DNA of 64,000 nucleotides from Arthrobacter sp. M2012083 (GTDB lineage Bacteria; Actinomycetota; Actinomycetes; Actinomycetales; Micrococcaceae). Under the pieces are notes generated by a model. It made no database searches and had not been told where the DNA came from. It saw nothing but the letters and a program-made list of their open reading frames with translations. The position numbers were made by a program, and so were the translations under genes. Below, one piece after another: positions 41,390-50,125 of the stretch (position 1 is the stretch's first letter; each line of letters begins with the position of its first letter). The stretch covers positions 42,740 through 106,739 of the forward strand of contig NZ_AKKK01000007.1 of the NCBI RefSeq assembly GCF_000281065.1, read 5' to 3'.

Positions 41390-41914
41390 TCATGTCACTT
41401 GCTTCACATCTGCCTGGCGGCGCTTCTTTTGTCCGTAGCGCGTCATGCCACGGGGCTTGTAGATGGCCAGGATGGTCGCAAGCAGGAGTACCACGAGGGC
41501 TCCGCCGGTATGTAGCAGCGCGGAGGGCATCTGCATGCCGGCCATGACAGGATCCTCAGCGATCTCCGCCAATGGACCGATCGTGTGGGTGTACAGGACG
41601 AGGACGACTGTGGCGACCAGGGTGAGTGCGAGTTTCATAAGGACCCAGTAGTGGCGGACGAGCCCCCATTTTGTGCCCAGCGCCAGGGCGATTCCGGTCA
41701 CCAGAGACCCGAGGGCCAAAGGGGCCAGCAATGTCCAGACGGTGGCCTGCAGGCCCAGCCATAGCAACCGACTCAGCTCGGGCTGGTTTCCGGTCAGAGC
41801 CGCGATGTCGAGAACGACGAACACGGCCACTGCACCGGCCCATCCCAGGGAGCAGGTGACGTGCAACGTCAACAGAAACTTCCGCGCCCCAGCACTGAGA
41901 ACCAATGGATTCAC
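41390..41914 (-). CDS. Four-TM membrane protein, DUF2269-like
   Basis: A 174-residue membrane protein with four hydrophobic segments (for example LTLHVTCSLGWAGAVAVFVV and ALLHTGGALVVLLLATILAI) and a His in the first segment (LHVTCS), resembling the DUF2269 family of small integral membrane proteins. Its gene overlaps the upstream 84-residue protein's stop (ATGA), so they are an operon. Role unknown; the context is metal/envelope stress. Confidence 0.75.
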   Translation of the reverse strand: MNPLVLSAGARKFLLTLHVTCSLGWAGAVAVFVVLDIAALTGNQPELSRLLWLGLQATVWTLLAPLALGSLVTGIALALGTKWGLVRHYWVLMKLALTLVATVVLVLYTHTIGPLAEIAEDPVMAGMQMPSALLHTGGALVVLLLATILAIYKPRGMTRYGQKKRRQADVKQVT

Positions 41915-42165
41915 TCTTGGCCGCTGAAGACCGTGGGCTGTCCGCTGCCGGGGGCCGACGCCGTGATGCTGCCGTCCGGAGCACCGAGCCCGAAGCCGTG
42001 CCGGCCCGGCCCGTGCTCACCACCGCTGAGGATCATGACCGCCGCGATCACCAGGAGAAGGACGCCGGCAGCGAGGGCAGAGATTTTGACCCACCGCGGC
42101 GGTCCGGTGAAAGTGTCCCGATCCGGGTGCTTGCTGCCCTCGGCCATTCCCGGTTTTCCACTCAT
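41911..42165 (-). CDS. Small single-TM protein upstream of the DUF2269 gene
   Basis: An 84-residue protein with a short cytoplasmic N-terminus, one membrane helix (ISALAAGVLLLVIAAVMIL, about residues 28-47) and a Gly/His-rich exterior (GGEHGPGRHGFGLGAPDGS). The overlap with the next gene points to translational coupling. The gene diverges from a TetR regulator. Function unknown. Confidence 0.65.
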   Translation of the reverse strand: MSGKPGMAEGSKHPDRDTFTGPPRWVKISALAAGVLLLVIAAVMILSGGEHGPGRHGFGLGAPDGSITASAPGSGQPTVFSGQE

Positions 42166-42266
42166 AACGTTCCTGTCAGTTGGTTCTCGGTCAAAACATC
42201 TTTACGAGACAGTATGTCTTGGATGCTTCAGCATGTCTAAGGGATGACGAAGCGTATGATCGGGGC

Positions 42267-42851
42267 ATGCCGAAGTTGTGGAACGAAACCATAGAGGAAC
42301 ACCGCGGGGCCGTTCGTTCTGCCATTCTGGACGCAGTCGCCGGTCTGGTATCAGGCCGCGACCTATCGTCGGTCACCATGTCGCGGATCGCTCAGGACGC
42401 GGGGATTGGACGGGCGACGCTGTATAAGTACTTTCCTGATGTGGACACGGTCCTGGACGCTTGGCATGAGCGCCACCTCAATACCCATCTGGAGCAGCTC
42501 GTGCACACCAGCGAAAATACCCGGGGGGACACCTGGCACAGGCTGGAAGAGGTCCTGCGCGCCTACGCAGTGATCGCCCACTCCGGCCACGGCGGGGAAC
42601 AAGCAATACGGCTGCACTCCCGGCCCCACGTCGGAGATGCCGAACGGCATCTGAACGCGTTCCTGGCGGCCCTGCTCGCCGAGGGCTCAGAAGAAGGTGC
42701 TATCCGGAACGACATTGCACCGGAGGTGTTGGCCGGCTACTGCCTCCACGCCCTGGGCGCCGCGGCAGGGCTGACCCAGGACGCCGCGCGGCGGCTCGTT
42801 GGAATCACCATGGCAGGATTGCGGCCCGAAACCCGGCACCCGGGTACCTGA
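42267..42851 (+). CDS. TetR-family transcriptional regulator
   Basis: A 194-residue TetR protein: HTH in the N-terminus (MSRIAQDAGIGRATLYKYFP, about residues 33-52) and an all-helical ligand domain. The ATG at 42267 gives the standard length; an upstream frame from 42180 is ignored. It is divergent from the DUF2269 operon with an inter-gene stretch of about 100 bases holding palindromic AGACAGTATGTCT (42208-42220), a candidate operator. The ligand is unknown. Confidence 0.85.
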   Translation: MPKLWNETIEEHRGAVRSAILDAVAGLVSGRDLSSVTMSRIAQDAGIGRATLYKYFPDVDTVLDAWHERHLNTHLEQLVHTSENTRGDTWHRLEEVLRAYAVIAHSGHGGEQAIRLHSRPHVGDAERHLNAFLAALLAEGSEEGAIRNDIAPEVLAGYCLHALGAAAGLTQDAARRLVGITMAGLRPETRHPGT

Positions 42852-42896
42852 GACAGGACAGAGAGGGCTGTTTCCTCGCTCCGGGGGCTGGCTCTT

Positions 42897-43307
42897 TTAG
42901 GTGAGGGTGGCCAGGAGCGCCGCGCAGGCATCCTCGCAGCGCCGGCAGGCCTCCGCGCAGATCCTGCAGTGTTCGTGCATGTGTGCGTGCTGTTCGCACT
43001 CGCGGGCGCAGACCCCACACGCAGTCCGGCAAGCCTCAAGCATCGCGCGGAAGATGTCGGTGTTTGTGCCGGTTTGTCGGCTAAGGATGGTGCCGGTTGC
43101 CGCGCAGATGTCGGAGCAGTCCAGATCCGTACGGATGCACGTGGTGAGTTCTGCGACCATCTCCTCACCCAGGCACGCGTCGGCACAGGCAGTGCATACC
43201 TGGGCGCATTCGAAGCAGGCAGTAATACACTCAGCCAGCTTCTCTTTGTCCAGGCCCTCTGACGGTTGCGGGTGGGAATTGATCATCGTGCTGATGTGGT
43301 GGGTCAT
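42897..43307 (-). CDS. Four-helix-bundle copper-binding protein (Csp/DUF326 type)
   Basis: A 136-residue protein with 18 cysteines lining predicted helices in CxxxC-type spacing (for example AECITACFECAQVCTACADA and CRTACGVCARECEQ), as in the Csp copper-storage proteins. It is without an export signal, so it resembles the cytosolic Csp3 type. It would sequester many Cu(I) ions inside its bundle. AGGAG precedes the ATG at 43307. Confidence 0.9.
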   Translation of the reverse strand: MTHHISTMINSHPQPSEGLDKEKLAECITACFECAQVCTACADACLGEEMVAELTTCIRTDLDCSDICAATGTILSRQTGTNTDIFRAMLEACRTACGVCARECEQHAHMHEHCRICAEACRRCEDACAALLATLT

Positions 43308-43500
43308 GGTTCTGCTCCTGACATTGATCACGAAGCGGCCGGCCTGCCCGGCCGTTTAACCCACCCTAGACCTCGAACGGGCGAAGCCGAAGGAGCAGCA
43401 TGAACTCCCACCGATCAGAACCCCCGAAGGGTCCACCAGTCATGTCGGGCGAAGCGGGCACGTCCGAAGCGGGTTGACGTTGAGATGGAAGCGTCCGTGG

Positions 43501-43787
43501 TCAGGCCGGTGGCGGTGTGGTGAGGATGACGTCGACGAGGTAGCTGGCGGTGGAGCGTGAGCCGGGGAAGTCTCCGCTGTAGGTGTAGGCGCCGGCGTCC
43601 GGGCCGGTGCGCAGCGGTCCGACACTCATGCCGGTACCGAACCCGGAGGAGGTGACCGGGTTGCACGGTCCCGCGTCAACGGCTCCCATTGAACCGGGGG
43701 GAAGGAAGCCACCATGGCGATGGCCACAAGCACCCGCCACCCGTTGCCGAGCCGCTGTCGTCTCTCGGCTGGACGACCGGTCATCAT
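43501..43787 (-). pseudogene. Frameshifted remnant of a secreted DUF4082-like protein
   Basis: An AGGAG and ATG at 43787 start a signal peptide (GWRVLVAIAMVASF), but the frame then runs into a stop. In the -1-related frame, starting at the GGGGG/CCCCC run near 43700, the sequence continues as GTGMSVGPLRTGPDAGAYTY and ends ASYLVDVILTTPPPA, the typical end of a DUF4082 domain. A frameshift in the C-run and loss of the N-terminal part of the domain are therefore likely. Confidence 0.55.
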
Positions 43788-44214
43788 GACTCCTGGAGTG
43801 GTACGCCAATAGCAAATGCAGGCCCGCGCAACGCGCGGACCGGTTGCCGCTCCCCAGCGAGGCCAAACCGATCTTCAGGTATAGAACAACCCAAGGGTCG
43901 CCAGACGTCCTTGAGCAGTCGTTCCGGACAAACGGGACCAAATCCAACTCAGCCGCGCACAGGACTCCGTAACCAAAGGTGGATCACCGGAATGACTTCA
44001 CCCAAGCAACCCTTGGGAGGGAGTGTAGACATGCGGCTGTTACACGGCAAGATCTTTCCGGCGTGACCGGTGGCCGCGGCCGTCGTGATCGAGGGAACTT
44101 CAAGGCCCCCGTGCTTCGTTGGAAAGCTGCAGGGACCACAGCACTGCGCCAGCCCGGTACCCTTAAACCAGAACCAGCCCCGTGGGGGGCACGCCCGCCG
44201 GAAGGAGGAACACG
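43788..44214. other. Gene-free stretch
   Basis: No supported gene. Only the ribosome site GGAAGGAGG of the DUF6153 gene was recognised near 44200. Confidence 0.4.
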
Positions 44215-44676
44215 ATGACCGCTGCCATTGGACGGCCTCTGACGGCGTTCCTGCGGCGGTCGGTGATCCTGGCCGGCATATTGGCCCTCATCGCCGGGAT
44301 TTTCGGTATGCATATGCTTTCCGGCGCCCACGGGCTGCACGCGACGGCGACCTCACCAACAGCCGTAACGCAGCTCGACGGGTATCCTGCCGCGGTGGGG
44401 GAAACGGCCCCAAGGCAACTGACGGCCGTAGGGGCTGAACCGGCTGCTTCCTTCTCCGAAGCGTCCTCCTCCTGCTCGGACCCGGTCACCTGCCCGACCA
44501 TGTCCACAACGGCGCAGGAGTGTATCCCGGCACCGGCCAATACCTCCCTGGAGGCCCCGGTGCCCGGGGCGGCACTGCCGGCACCACGTCTGGATACTTC
44601 CGGCGGGCCGCGTCTTTGCCATGCACCTTTGACATCGAGCCCATCGCCAATGACCTTGGGCATCAGCAGGACATAG
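44215..44676 (+). CDS. DUF6153-family protein (copy 1)
   Basis: A 153-residue protein with an N-terminal membrane segment (VILAGILALIAGIFGMHMLSG, about residues 17-37) and a flexible extracytoplasmic part carrying five or six Cys (SSSCSDPVTCPTM, ECIPAP, LCHAP). The GIFGMH-x-LSG-x-H signature places it in DUF6153, a family of actinobacterial membrane proteins with no known role, common in copper clusters. A paralogue is at 52620. GGAAGGAGG lies upstream. Confidence 0.8.
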   Translation: MTAAIGRPLTAFLRRSVILAGILALIAGIFGMHMLSGAHGLHATATSPTAVTQLDGYPAAVGETAPRQLTAVGAEPAASFSEASSSCSDPVTCPTMSTTAQECIPAPANTSLEAPVPGAALPAPRLDTSGGPRLCHAPLTSSPSPMTLGISRT

Positions 44677-44822
44677 AGCATCCCTGATGCGCGGGACGTC
44701 TCTTCCTGCGCCAAGCTCTTTCACCTCGACGCACCGCGTTAGGCCATACCCGTGCCTGAAAGCGGTCCCGTCGCCACCTGCGCGCCCCCGCGCTCCCGAT
44801 GTCTTGAAGGACCCCGATTTTC

Positions 44823-45071
44823 ATGAACAACTCTCTGAACCCTTCCACCGCTGTCGCCGACACGGGGCAGGGCACGCCCCGAAATCTGCCTCCGGCAGGA
44901 GAGGCATTGCAGCCGGGCAGCGAGCACAACACCCCAGCCGCTGAGGCAAACAACACCAACCCGCCCTCCGAGCTGACACCTCCGTCACAGATGGATCAGC
45001 TCCGCGGTCTTCCGTCCTTTGGGTTCGAGATGGTCGCCGAAGAACCCCGGACCGAAGCGACAGGATGCTAA
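44823..45071 (+). CDS. Small disordered protein before ccdA
   Basis: An 82-residue, Pro/Glu/Asn-rich, mostly unstructured protein with a single Cys as last residue. AAGGA precedes the ATG by about 12 bases. The position just upstream of ccdA suggests the same operon. The end PRTEATGC, with a C-terminal Cys, resembles small peptides linked to thiol/metal metabolism, but no family is known. Confidence 0.5.
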   Translation: MNNSLNPSTAVADTGQGTPRNLPPAGEALQPGSEHNTPAAEANNTNPPSELTPPSQMDQLRGLPSFGFEMVAEEPRTEATGC

Positions 45072-45121
45072 GTGCCATGATGAAGCGTGACAGAGCTCAG
45101 CCCTCTACGGAGGGCTGAGCC

Positions 45122-45871
45122 ATGGACCTTGGTGGCTTTTTCGCCTCCACGGTAACTTCCGGCGCGCTGCTCATCGCGATCCCCCTGGCGATGGCGGCCG
45201 GGTTGGTCTCCTTTCTGTCCCCGTGCATCCTTCCCTTGGTGCCCGGGTACCTGGGTTACGTCTCCGGGCTGACAGACCCGGGCCAGCCGCGCAACCGGCG
45301 CCGGGTGCTGGCCGGGGTCGGGTTGTTCGTGCTGGGCTTCGCCGCGGTCTTTACTCTCTACGGCGCTGCGTTCGGGGCCATCGGATCCTGGCTGGTGCGC
45401 TGGCAGGACGCGCTTATGCGCGGGCTGGGTGTTGTGGTGATCCTGATGGGCGCCGCTCTGCTCGGTCTGGTGCCGTGGTTACAGCAGACCCGAAAAATCC
45501 ATGTCGGGCGGCGGGGCGGCCTTGCGGGGGCTCCGCTGCTTGGTGTCGTCTTCGGGCTCGGCTGGACACCTTGCATGGGGCCGACCCTAAGCGCGGTGCT
45601 CTCCTTGAGCGTCACGACCGGCAGCGCAGGCCGCGGGGCCCTCCTGGCCTTCGCCTACTGCCTCGGGCTTGGCATTCCCTTCGTTGCGGCCGCCTTGGGC
45701 CTGGGATGGGTCAGTTCAGCCTTGGCTTTGGTGCGCCGTCACATCAGGATCGTGAACATTGCAGGAGCGTCCATGCTCGTCCTCCTCGGTGTCCTCATGG
45801 TCACCGGCGTGTGGGTGCAGTGGATCTATCAGCTGCAGAACCTCTCCGGAACCTATCTCACCCCCATTTGA
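45122..45871 (+). CDS. ccdA: CcdA-like thiol:disulfide interchange membrane protein
   Basis: A 249-residue, six-TM protein. The two conserved Cys sites are [19 protein letters not shown] (about residue 37) and [14 protein letters not shown] (about 148). CcdA carries electrons across the membrane from thioredoxin to extracytoplasmic thiols, needed for cytochrome maturation or repair of oxidised proteins. GGAGGG precedes the ATG. In the copper context it likely supplies reducing power for envelope proteins damaged by copper, with the plasmid's trxA as partner (inference). Confidence 0.92.
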   Translation: MDLGGFFASTVTSGALLIAIPLAMAAGLVSFLSPCILPLVPGYLGYVSGLTDPGQPRNRRRVLAGVGLFVLGFAAVFTLYGAAFGAIGSWLVRWQDALMRGLGVVVILMGAALLGLVPWLQQTRKIHVGRRGGLAGAPLLGVVFGLGWTPCMGPTLSAVLSLSVTTGSAGRGALLAFAYCLGLGIPFVAAALGLGWVSSALALVRRHIRIVNIAGASMLVLLGVLMVTGVWVQWIYQLQNLSGTYLTPI

Positions 45872-45973
45872 CCTCCTGCGGTGCCCTGGCCCGCAGACCA
45901 AAGGACCTCTCATGCACGGCAATCAATCGAACAGCCATCATTCGTTCGGGCTCTCCACTAAATGAGGAGGCTA

Positions 45974-46882
45974 ATGCAACCCCCTGCAATGCCGGATCTC
46001 TTCATCCCCTCTCCCACGGTCAGCGCCTTCGAGCTGGGGCCGCTGACCATCCGCTTCTACGCGCTCTGCATCCTGGCCGGCATCATCGTTGGCACCTGGC
46101 TGACAGCGCGCAGACTCCGCGCCCGCGGAGGCACGACAGCCCAGGCCCTGGACACCGTGATGTGGGCTGTGCCCTTTGGGATCGTCGGAGGCCGCATTTA
46201 TCACGTCATCACCGACAACCAGTTGTACTTCGGACCCGGGAAGGATCCGTGGGCTGCCCTGCGGATCTGGGAGGGCGGGCTGGGGATCTGGGGTGCGGTC
46301 GCCTTGGGCCTAGTGGGCGCGGCCATAGGGGCCCGCCGTTCAGGGGTGACCTTGGCAGTGTTCGCCGACGCGGCCGCCCCCGGGCTGCTCATCGCCCAAG
46401 GCCTGGGCCGGTGGGGAAACTGGTTCAACAACGAACTCTACGGCGGCCCCACGGACCTGCCATGGAAATTGCAGATCCACAACATGAATGCGGCCACCGG
46501 GCAGGCCGTGACCGCAGCGGACGGAACACCGGAAGTACTGGGCTACTTCCATCCAACTTTCCTCTATGAATCACTTTGGTGCCTGGCCGCGGCGGCGCTG
46601 CTGATGTTCCTGGACCGCAAGTACCACTTCGGGGCAGGAGCGGTGTTCGCGGCCTACGTCGTCCTCTACACCAGTGGCCGGTTTGCCTTCGAATTGATGC
46701 GCGCGGACCCGGCCAACATCATCCTGGGCCTGCGGGTGAACACCTGGGTCTCCGCGATGCTGCTGCTCACCGGCATCATTTTGTTTCTGATCCTGCGCCC
46801 GGGCCCCCGGTCCTTTGTTCTGGACCAAGGCCGAACCCCTGTCACGGCTCCGTCATCCAACCGCCGAGGAGATACCCCATGA
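45974..46882 (+). CDS. lgt: Prolipoprotein diacylglyceryl transferase
   Basis: A 302-residue, seven-TM enzyme: RFYALCILAGI, RIYHVITDN, IWEGGLGIWGAV, GLGRWGNWFNNELYGGP and the C-terminal GRFAFELMRAD carry the conserved Lgt residues. It transfers a diacylglyceryl group to the lipobox Cys, the first step of lipoprotein maturation. GAGGAGG a few bases before ATG 45974 supports this start over 45962. A plasmid copy beside a number of lipoprotein genes suggests it ensures processing of metal-resistance lipoproteins. Its stop overlaps the next gene (ATGA). Confidence 0.95.
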   Translation: MQPPAMPDLFIPSPTVSAFELGPLTIRFYALCILAGIIVGTWLTARRLRARGGTTAQALDTVMWAVPFGIVGGRIYHVITDNQLYFGPGKDPWAALRIWEGGLGIWGAVALGLVGAAIGARRSGVTLAVFADAAAPGLLIAQGLGRWGNWFNNELYGGPTDLPWKLQIHNMNAATGQAVTAADGTPEVLGYFHPTFLYESLWCLAAAALLMFLDRKYHFGAGAVFAAYVVLYTSGRFAFELMRADPANIILGLRVNTWVSAMLLLTGIILFLILRPGPRSFVLDQGRTPVTAPSSNRRGDTP

Positions 46883-47514
46883 GCAACGCCAGCAAACGCC
46901 GCGCCGAAGCCCAAGCCATCCTGACGGCCCTCCGGGCAGAGCAAAAAGCCAAACAGCGGAAAAGGAACATTTTCATCTACGGCAGTTTCGGGTTGGTCCT
47001 GGCCGCCATTGTCACCGCCGTGGCACTGGTGATCACCGGATCGATCCAGGAAAAGAACGCCGCCCTCGAGGCAGCCAGGAAACCCATCGAGGGCATCCAG
47101 ACGTACTCCGGGCTCTCCAGCAACCACGTCCAGACCCAGGTCTCCTACCCCCAGGAGCCCGGCGTCGGAGGGGACCATGCCCCCGCCTGGACCAATTGCG
47201 GCGTATACACCGAACCTGTCAGTGAAGAACGGGCCGTGCACTCCCTGGAACACGGTGCCGTGTGGCTGAGCTACAAGCCTGACCTGCCCGCGGAGGAAAT
47301 CAGCAAACTCGCTGCCCTGGCCAAAACCGACCCCTACGTCCTACTCAGCCCCAACAAGAACCAGACCGAACCGGTCACCGCCACGGCCTGGGGGGCCCGC
47401 CTGAGTGTGCCGAACGCCGATGACTCCCGCGTCCCCACGTTCATCAACGCCTATGCCCAATCCCCCAACGCGCCCGAACCCGGGGCCTCGTGCACCGGCG
47501 GAAGCAACGACTAG
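46879..47514 (+). CDS. DUF3105-family membrane protein
   Basis: A 211-residue protein: basic N-terminus, one membrane helix (FIYGSFGLVLAAIVTAVALVI, about residues 31-51) and a soluble outer domain with HVQTQVSYPQ, GGDHAPAWTNCGVY and RAVHSLEHGAVWLSYKP, typical of DUF3105, whose conserved HxxxxxxNCGxY and HxLEHG stretches suggest a metal or redox site. The gene overlaps lgt by four bases. It is found with Lgt, CcdA and DUF6153 in copper clusters, but the function is unknown. Confidence 0.85.
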   Translation: MSNASKRRAEAQAILTALRAEQKAKQRKRNIFIYGSFGLVLAAIVTAVALVITGSIQEKNAALEAARKPIEGIQTYSGLSSNHVQTQVSYPQEPGVGGDHAPAWTNCGVYTEPVSEERAVHSLEHGAVWLSYKPDLPAEEISKLAALAKTDPYVLLSPNKNQTEPVTATAWGARLSVPNADDSRVPTFINAYAQSPNAPEPGASCTGGSND

Positions 47515-47819
47515 ACCGGACAGGCCGGACCCCGCAAAGGACACCATCGTGATGCAGGAGAACCACAGGAAGACCCCGTGGCGCGGCACCGCCGATACCT
47601 TCGGCGGGTGCGACCGGGGGCGTCCGGTCATGGCTGTACGGGTTGGTCGTGCGGATCCTGCATCCGGCATACGCCGGGCGTCAGCGGGCCGGCCCGCCCA
47701 TGGGCCGCACAAAGGGCACCTTGCCGCCGGTCAGCTGTCGCTGACCGGAGCCGGGAACTGTTGAGGATGCCCGTCCATGCCAGGGCCTTGGGTTCGCGGC
47801 CCGGTCCCGAACCGGCCGC
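47515..47819. other. Gene-free stretch
   Basis: No supported gene between two convergent ones. Frames in the plus direction lack ribosome sites and domains. Confidence 0.4.
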
Positions 47820-48620
47820 TCAGATGAACGACGCAGGGTCCACTGTCTTGTCGTTCACCATGACCTCGAAATGGAGGTGGCATCCGGTGGAATTGCCTGT
47901 TGTTCCTACCCCGGCGATCTGGACACCCTTGGCGAGAACCTGTCCGACTGAGACTCCGATGCTGGCTAGGTGGTTATACGTGGTTTTCAGTCCGTTGCCG
48001 TGGTCAACAACGATCCTGTTTCCCCCGCCGTACTGGCTCCAGCCCGCCTCCACGACAGTTCCGGCGCCGGCAGCAAAAACCGGGGTACTGCATGCCCCGG
48101 TCAGATCCATCCCGGTGTGCCATTCCCCGGTCGCCCCCGTCAGCGGATTGACTCTCAGACCGAAAGGTGAGCTGACGTTGACCGACGCCATAGGCGCCCG
48201 AAGACCTGGAGCGGTTTCAACCGGCGGGGCCGGAGCGGCAACGGGCGGGGCCTGCACAGCGCCTGCCGCGGCTGCTTCGACCTTTGCCGGCGGGGCGGCC
48301 ACCACAACGGGTGCCGCCTGGGAACTGACGGCCGGACGGTCAAAGGAAAGGGAGGCCGCCGCTTCGGCACTGATCATTGGCTGCACGACCGAGGCCGGTG
48401 AGGCAGCCGGGACAACTTCCCGGGCGGTGCCCGACTGTTCAGGTGCTGCTTGGGCGGCGGACAGGACGGAGACGGCGATCAGGCCGGTAGCTGCCGCCGC
48501 GGCACCGAACCGTGGGCCACGGTTCAGCAGCGAAGACAGAGGAACGGCGGTCAGACGGCGGCTGATGGGAGCTGACGTGGGGGCGGCGCGACGGCGCCCG
48601 TGCTGGGAACGGGAAGGCAA
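47820..48620 (-). CDS. Secreted M23 endopeptidase under c-di-AMP control
   Basis: About 266 residues from TTG at 48620 (GAGAGGA upstream, just behind the riboswitch, as in the NlpC-like gene). Signal/anchor at about residues 40-60, Pro/Ala/Val linker, then an M23 domain with WHTGMDLTGACSTPVFAAGA and TGCHLHFEVMVND for zinc. It cuts cross-bridges in peptidoglycan. The larger frame to 48704 overlaps the riboswitch and is not used. A typical Cys pair (GACS and TGCH) may form a disulfide. Confidence 0.88.
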   Translation of the reverse strand: MPSRSQHGRRRAAPTSAPISRRLTAVPLSSLLNRGPRFGAAAAATGLIAVSVLSAAQAAPEQSGTAREVVPAASPASVVQPMISAEAAASLSFDRPAVSSQAAPVVVAAPPAKVEAAAAGAVQAPPVAAPAPPVETAPGLRAPMASVNVSSPFGLRVNPLTGATGEWHTGMDLTGACSTPVFAAGAGTVVEAGWSQYGGGNRIVVDHGNGLKTTYNHLASIGVSVGQVLAKGVQIAGVGTTGNSTGCHLHFEVMVNDKTVDPASFI

Positions 48621-48638
48621 GGCGGGGGTCCTCTCAAC

Positions 48639-48815
48639 GCCGGCGAAGTTAGCTGTCGGATTCGGACGAGTGGACTGTCCGGCCAGCCCCGCTTCACCGC
48701 CCATGGGCGGACAATCGCAAGGCCAGCTTCACCCCAAGGTGCTGCATGCACCGCTGTTGGGTCCTCCGCCCCCGCCTGGAACTGGAAATTCATGGACCGC
48801 CGACGGGGTTTGGCG
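48639..48815 (-). ncRNA. c-di-AMP riboswitch (second copy)
   Basis: On the minus strand the ordered conserved blocks GACCCAACAGCGG, CTTGGGGTGAAG (48739-48728) and CCGAATCCGACAGCTAAC (48665-48648) match those of the leader at 39260. The RNA ends about 20 bases before the TTG start of the M23 peptidase gene. The stem before GACCC differs from copy 1, so this is an independent copy rather than a recent duplication. Confidence 0.85.
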
Positions 48816-48959
48816 AAACGGGCCAGCATACCCATGGCGGGTATGTACAAAGGCAACACTAACCAAAAAGATCCAAAAGTTACAATTTCGTTACCTGGGG
48901 GTTGTCATGTTGACCAAGAGTCACGGGCACGTCCCCACGCTGAGCCAAGGGGTCTGAAG

Positions 48960-50057
48960 ATGGCATTGAACGTCGGGAAAAATGCGCAGCAGCCGGGAAA
49001 CGGGACCGGTGATGGGGGCAGTACCGTTGCTGAAGACCTGGTTGCCGCGATTCTGGGCCTCGTGATCGTTACGGCCGTCTATTTCGATGGGCGCGCCCAT
49101 ATCCTGGGCCTTCCGGACTCCTTTTTTACTCCATGGCACGCGTTCCTGTACGGAGGGCTGCTGCTGCTGGGGACATGGTTGCTGATTATCAGCCGCGCGG
49201 CTGCACGACGACACCGTCTTGGTCGTGTGGGACGGATTCCCGGCGGCTATGGGGCGGCCGTGGTGGGTGCCGGGCTGTTTCTGGCTGGCGGCGCCGTTGA
49301 TTTGCTCTGGCATCAGGTCCTTGGTGTGGAATCGGGAATCGATGCTCTGCTGAGCCCCCCTCATCTTTTGTTGTTCGTCGGCGGTGCCCTCCTGCTGTCA
49401 GGCCCGGTTGGTGCTTCCAGGCTTCGGGGCGGCCCCGGGTCGATCGCTGAGCGGGTCCCGCCGACATTGGGTGCGGTGGGCATCGCCGGGATTGCGGCGT
49501 TCGCCCTGAGTTTCCTGTCAGGGTTTATTACTGACTTCGCGACCGTTGCCGTCGGTCATGCCCCGGAAGGTACCGACGAGCACAACGTGGCAGAAGCTCT
49601 GGCCTCGGCCGGCCTGGCCAGTTATCTGCTCACCTCGCTCATCATGGTCGTTCCCCTGGTGTTTCTTGTTCGGTCCCGGGCCTCCGGGCTGGGGACTGTA
49701 ACGGGTGTCGTTGGCCTCCTTGCCCTGTTGGCCGCCGTCCTGGTCAATTTCCGCACCATGGGGATTGTCCTCGCAGCAGTCGCTGCGGCCGTGCTGGTCG
49801 ACGTTCTTCTTCATTTCCTGCGACGGCTCAACGCATCGTTGCGGGTGCAGGAACTCGTGCTCGCCGCGGCGCTGCCCCTGCTGGTTTGGCCCGGTCAACT
49901 CCTGGCAACGAATGAGGTCAAAGGCGTTCAGTGGTCAGCGGAAATGCTGACAGGGATAACCATCCTGTCTGCGCTGATTTCGTTTGGCACGGTTTTCGCG
50001 CTCGGCTCCACCCCGCAGGCCGCCAACCGGCGGGACACCGCGGCACAGCTGGGCTGA
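48960..50057 (+). CDS. Multi-TM membrane protein of unknown family
   Basis: A 365-residue membrane protein with about ten hydrophobic segments. Conserved-looking details are YFDGRAHI (about residue 40), WHAFLYGG (about 57), LLWHQVLGVESGIDALLSPP (about 115) and HLLLF; the His residues in these helices may bind a metal or haem. AAGGGG lies upstream of ATG 48960. It is frequently found next to the small secreted protein that follows. Function unknown; a metal-related membrane role is suggested by position only. Confidence 0.75.
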   Translation: MALNVGKNAQQPGNGTGDGGSTVAEDLVAAILGLVIVTAVYFDGRAHILGLPDSFFTPWHAFLYGGLLLLGTWLLIISRAAARRHRLGRVGRIPGGYGAAVVGAGLFLAGGAVDLLWHQVLGVESGIDALLSPPHLLLFVGGALLLSGPVGASRLRGGPGSIAERVPPTLGAVGIAGIAAFALSFLSGFITDFATVAVGHAPEGTDEHNVAEALASAGLASYLLTSLIMVVPLVFLVRSRASGLGTVTGVVGLLALLAAVLVNFRTMGIVLAAVAAAVLVDVLLHFLRRLNASLRVQELVLAAALPLLVWPGQLLATNEVKGVQWSAEMLTGITILSALISFGTVFALGSTPQAANRRDTAAQLG

Positions 50058-50125
50058 ACGCTACGAACCAGCCTACGCCGGCCAACACCCCGCTGGCCGG
50101 ATCATCCAGACCATTGGAGCCATCA

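Noticed and set aside
45223..46569. 448-codon plus-strand frame across ccdA and lgt
   Set aside because: It is the +1 shadow of two clear genes and is Arg/Gly-rich without domain features.
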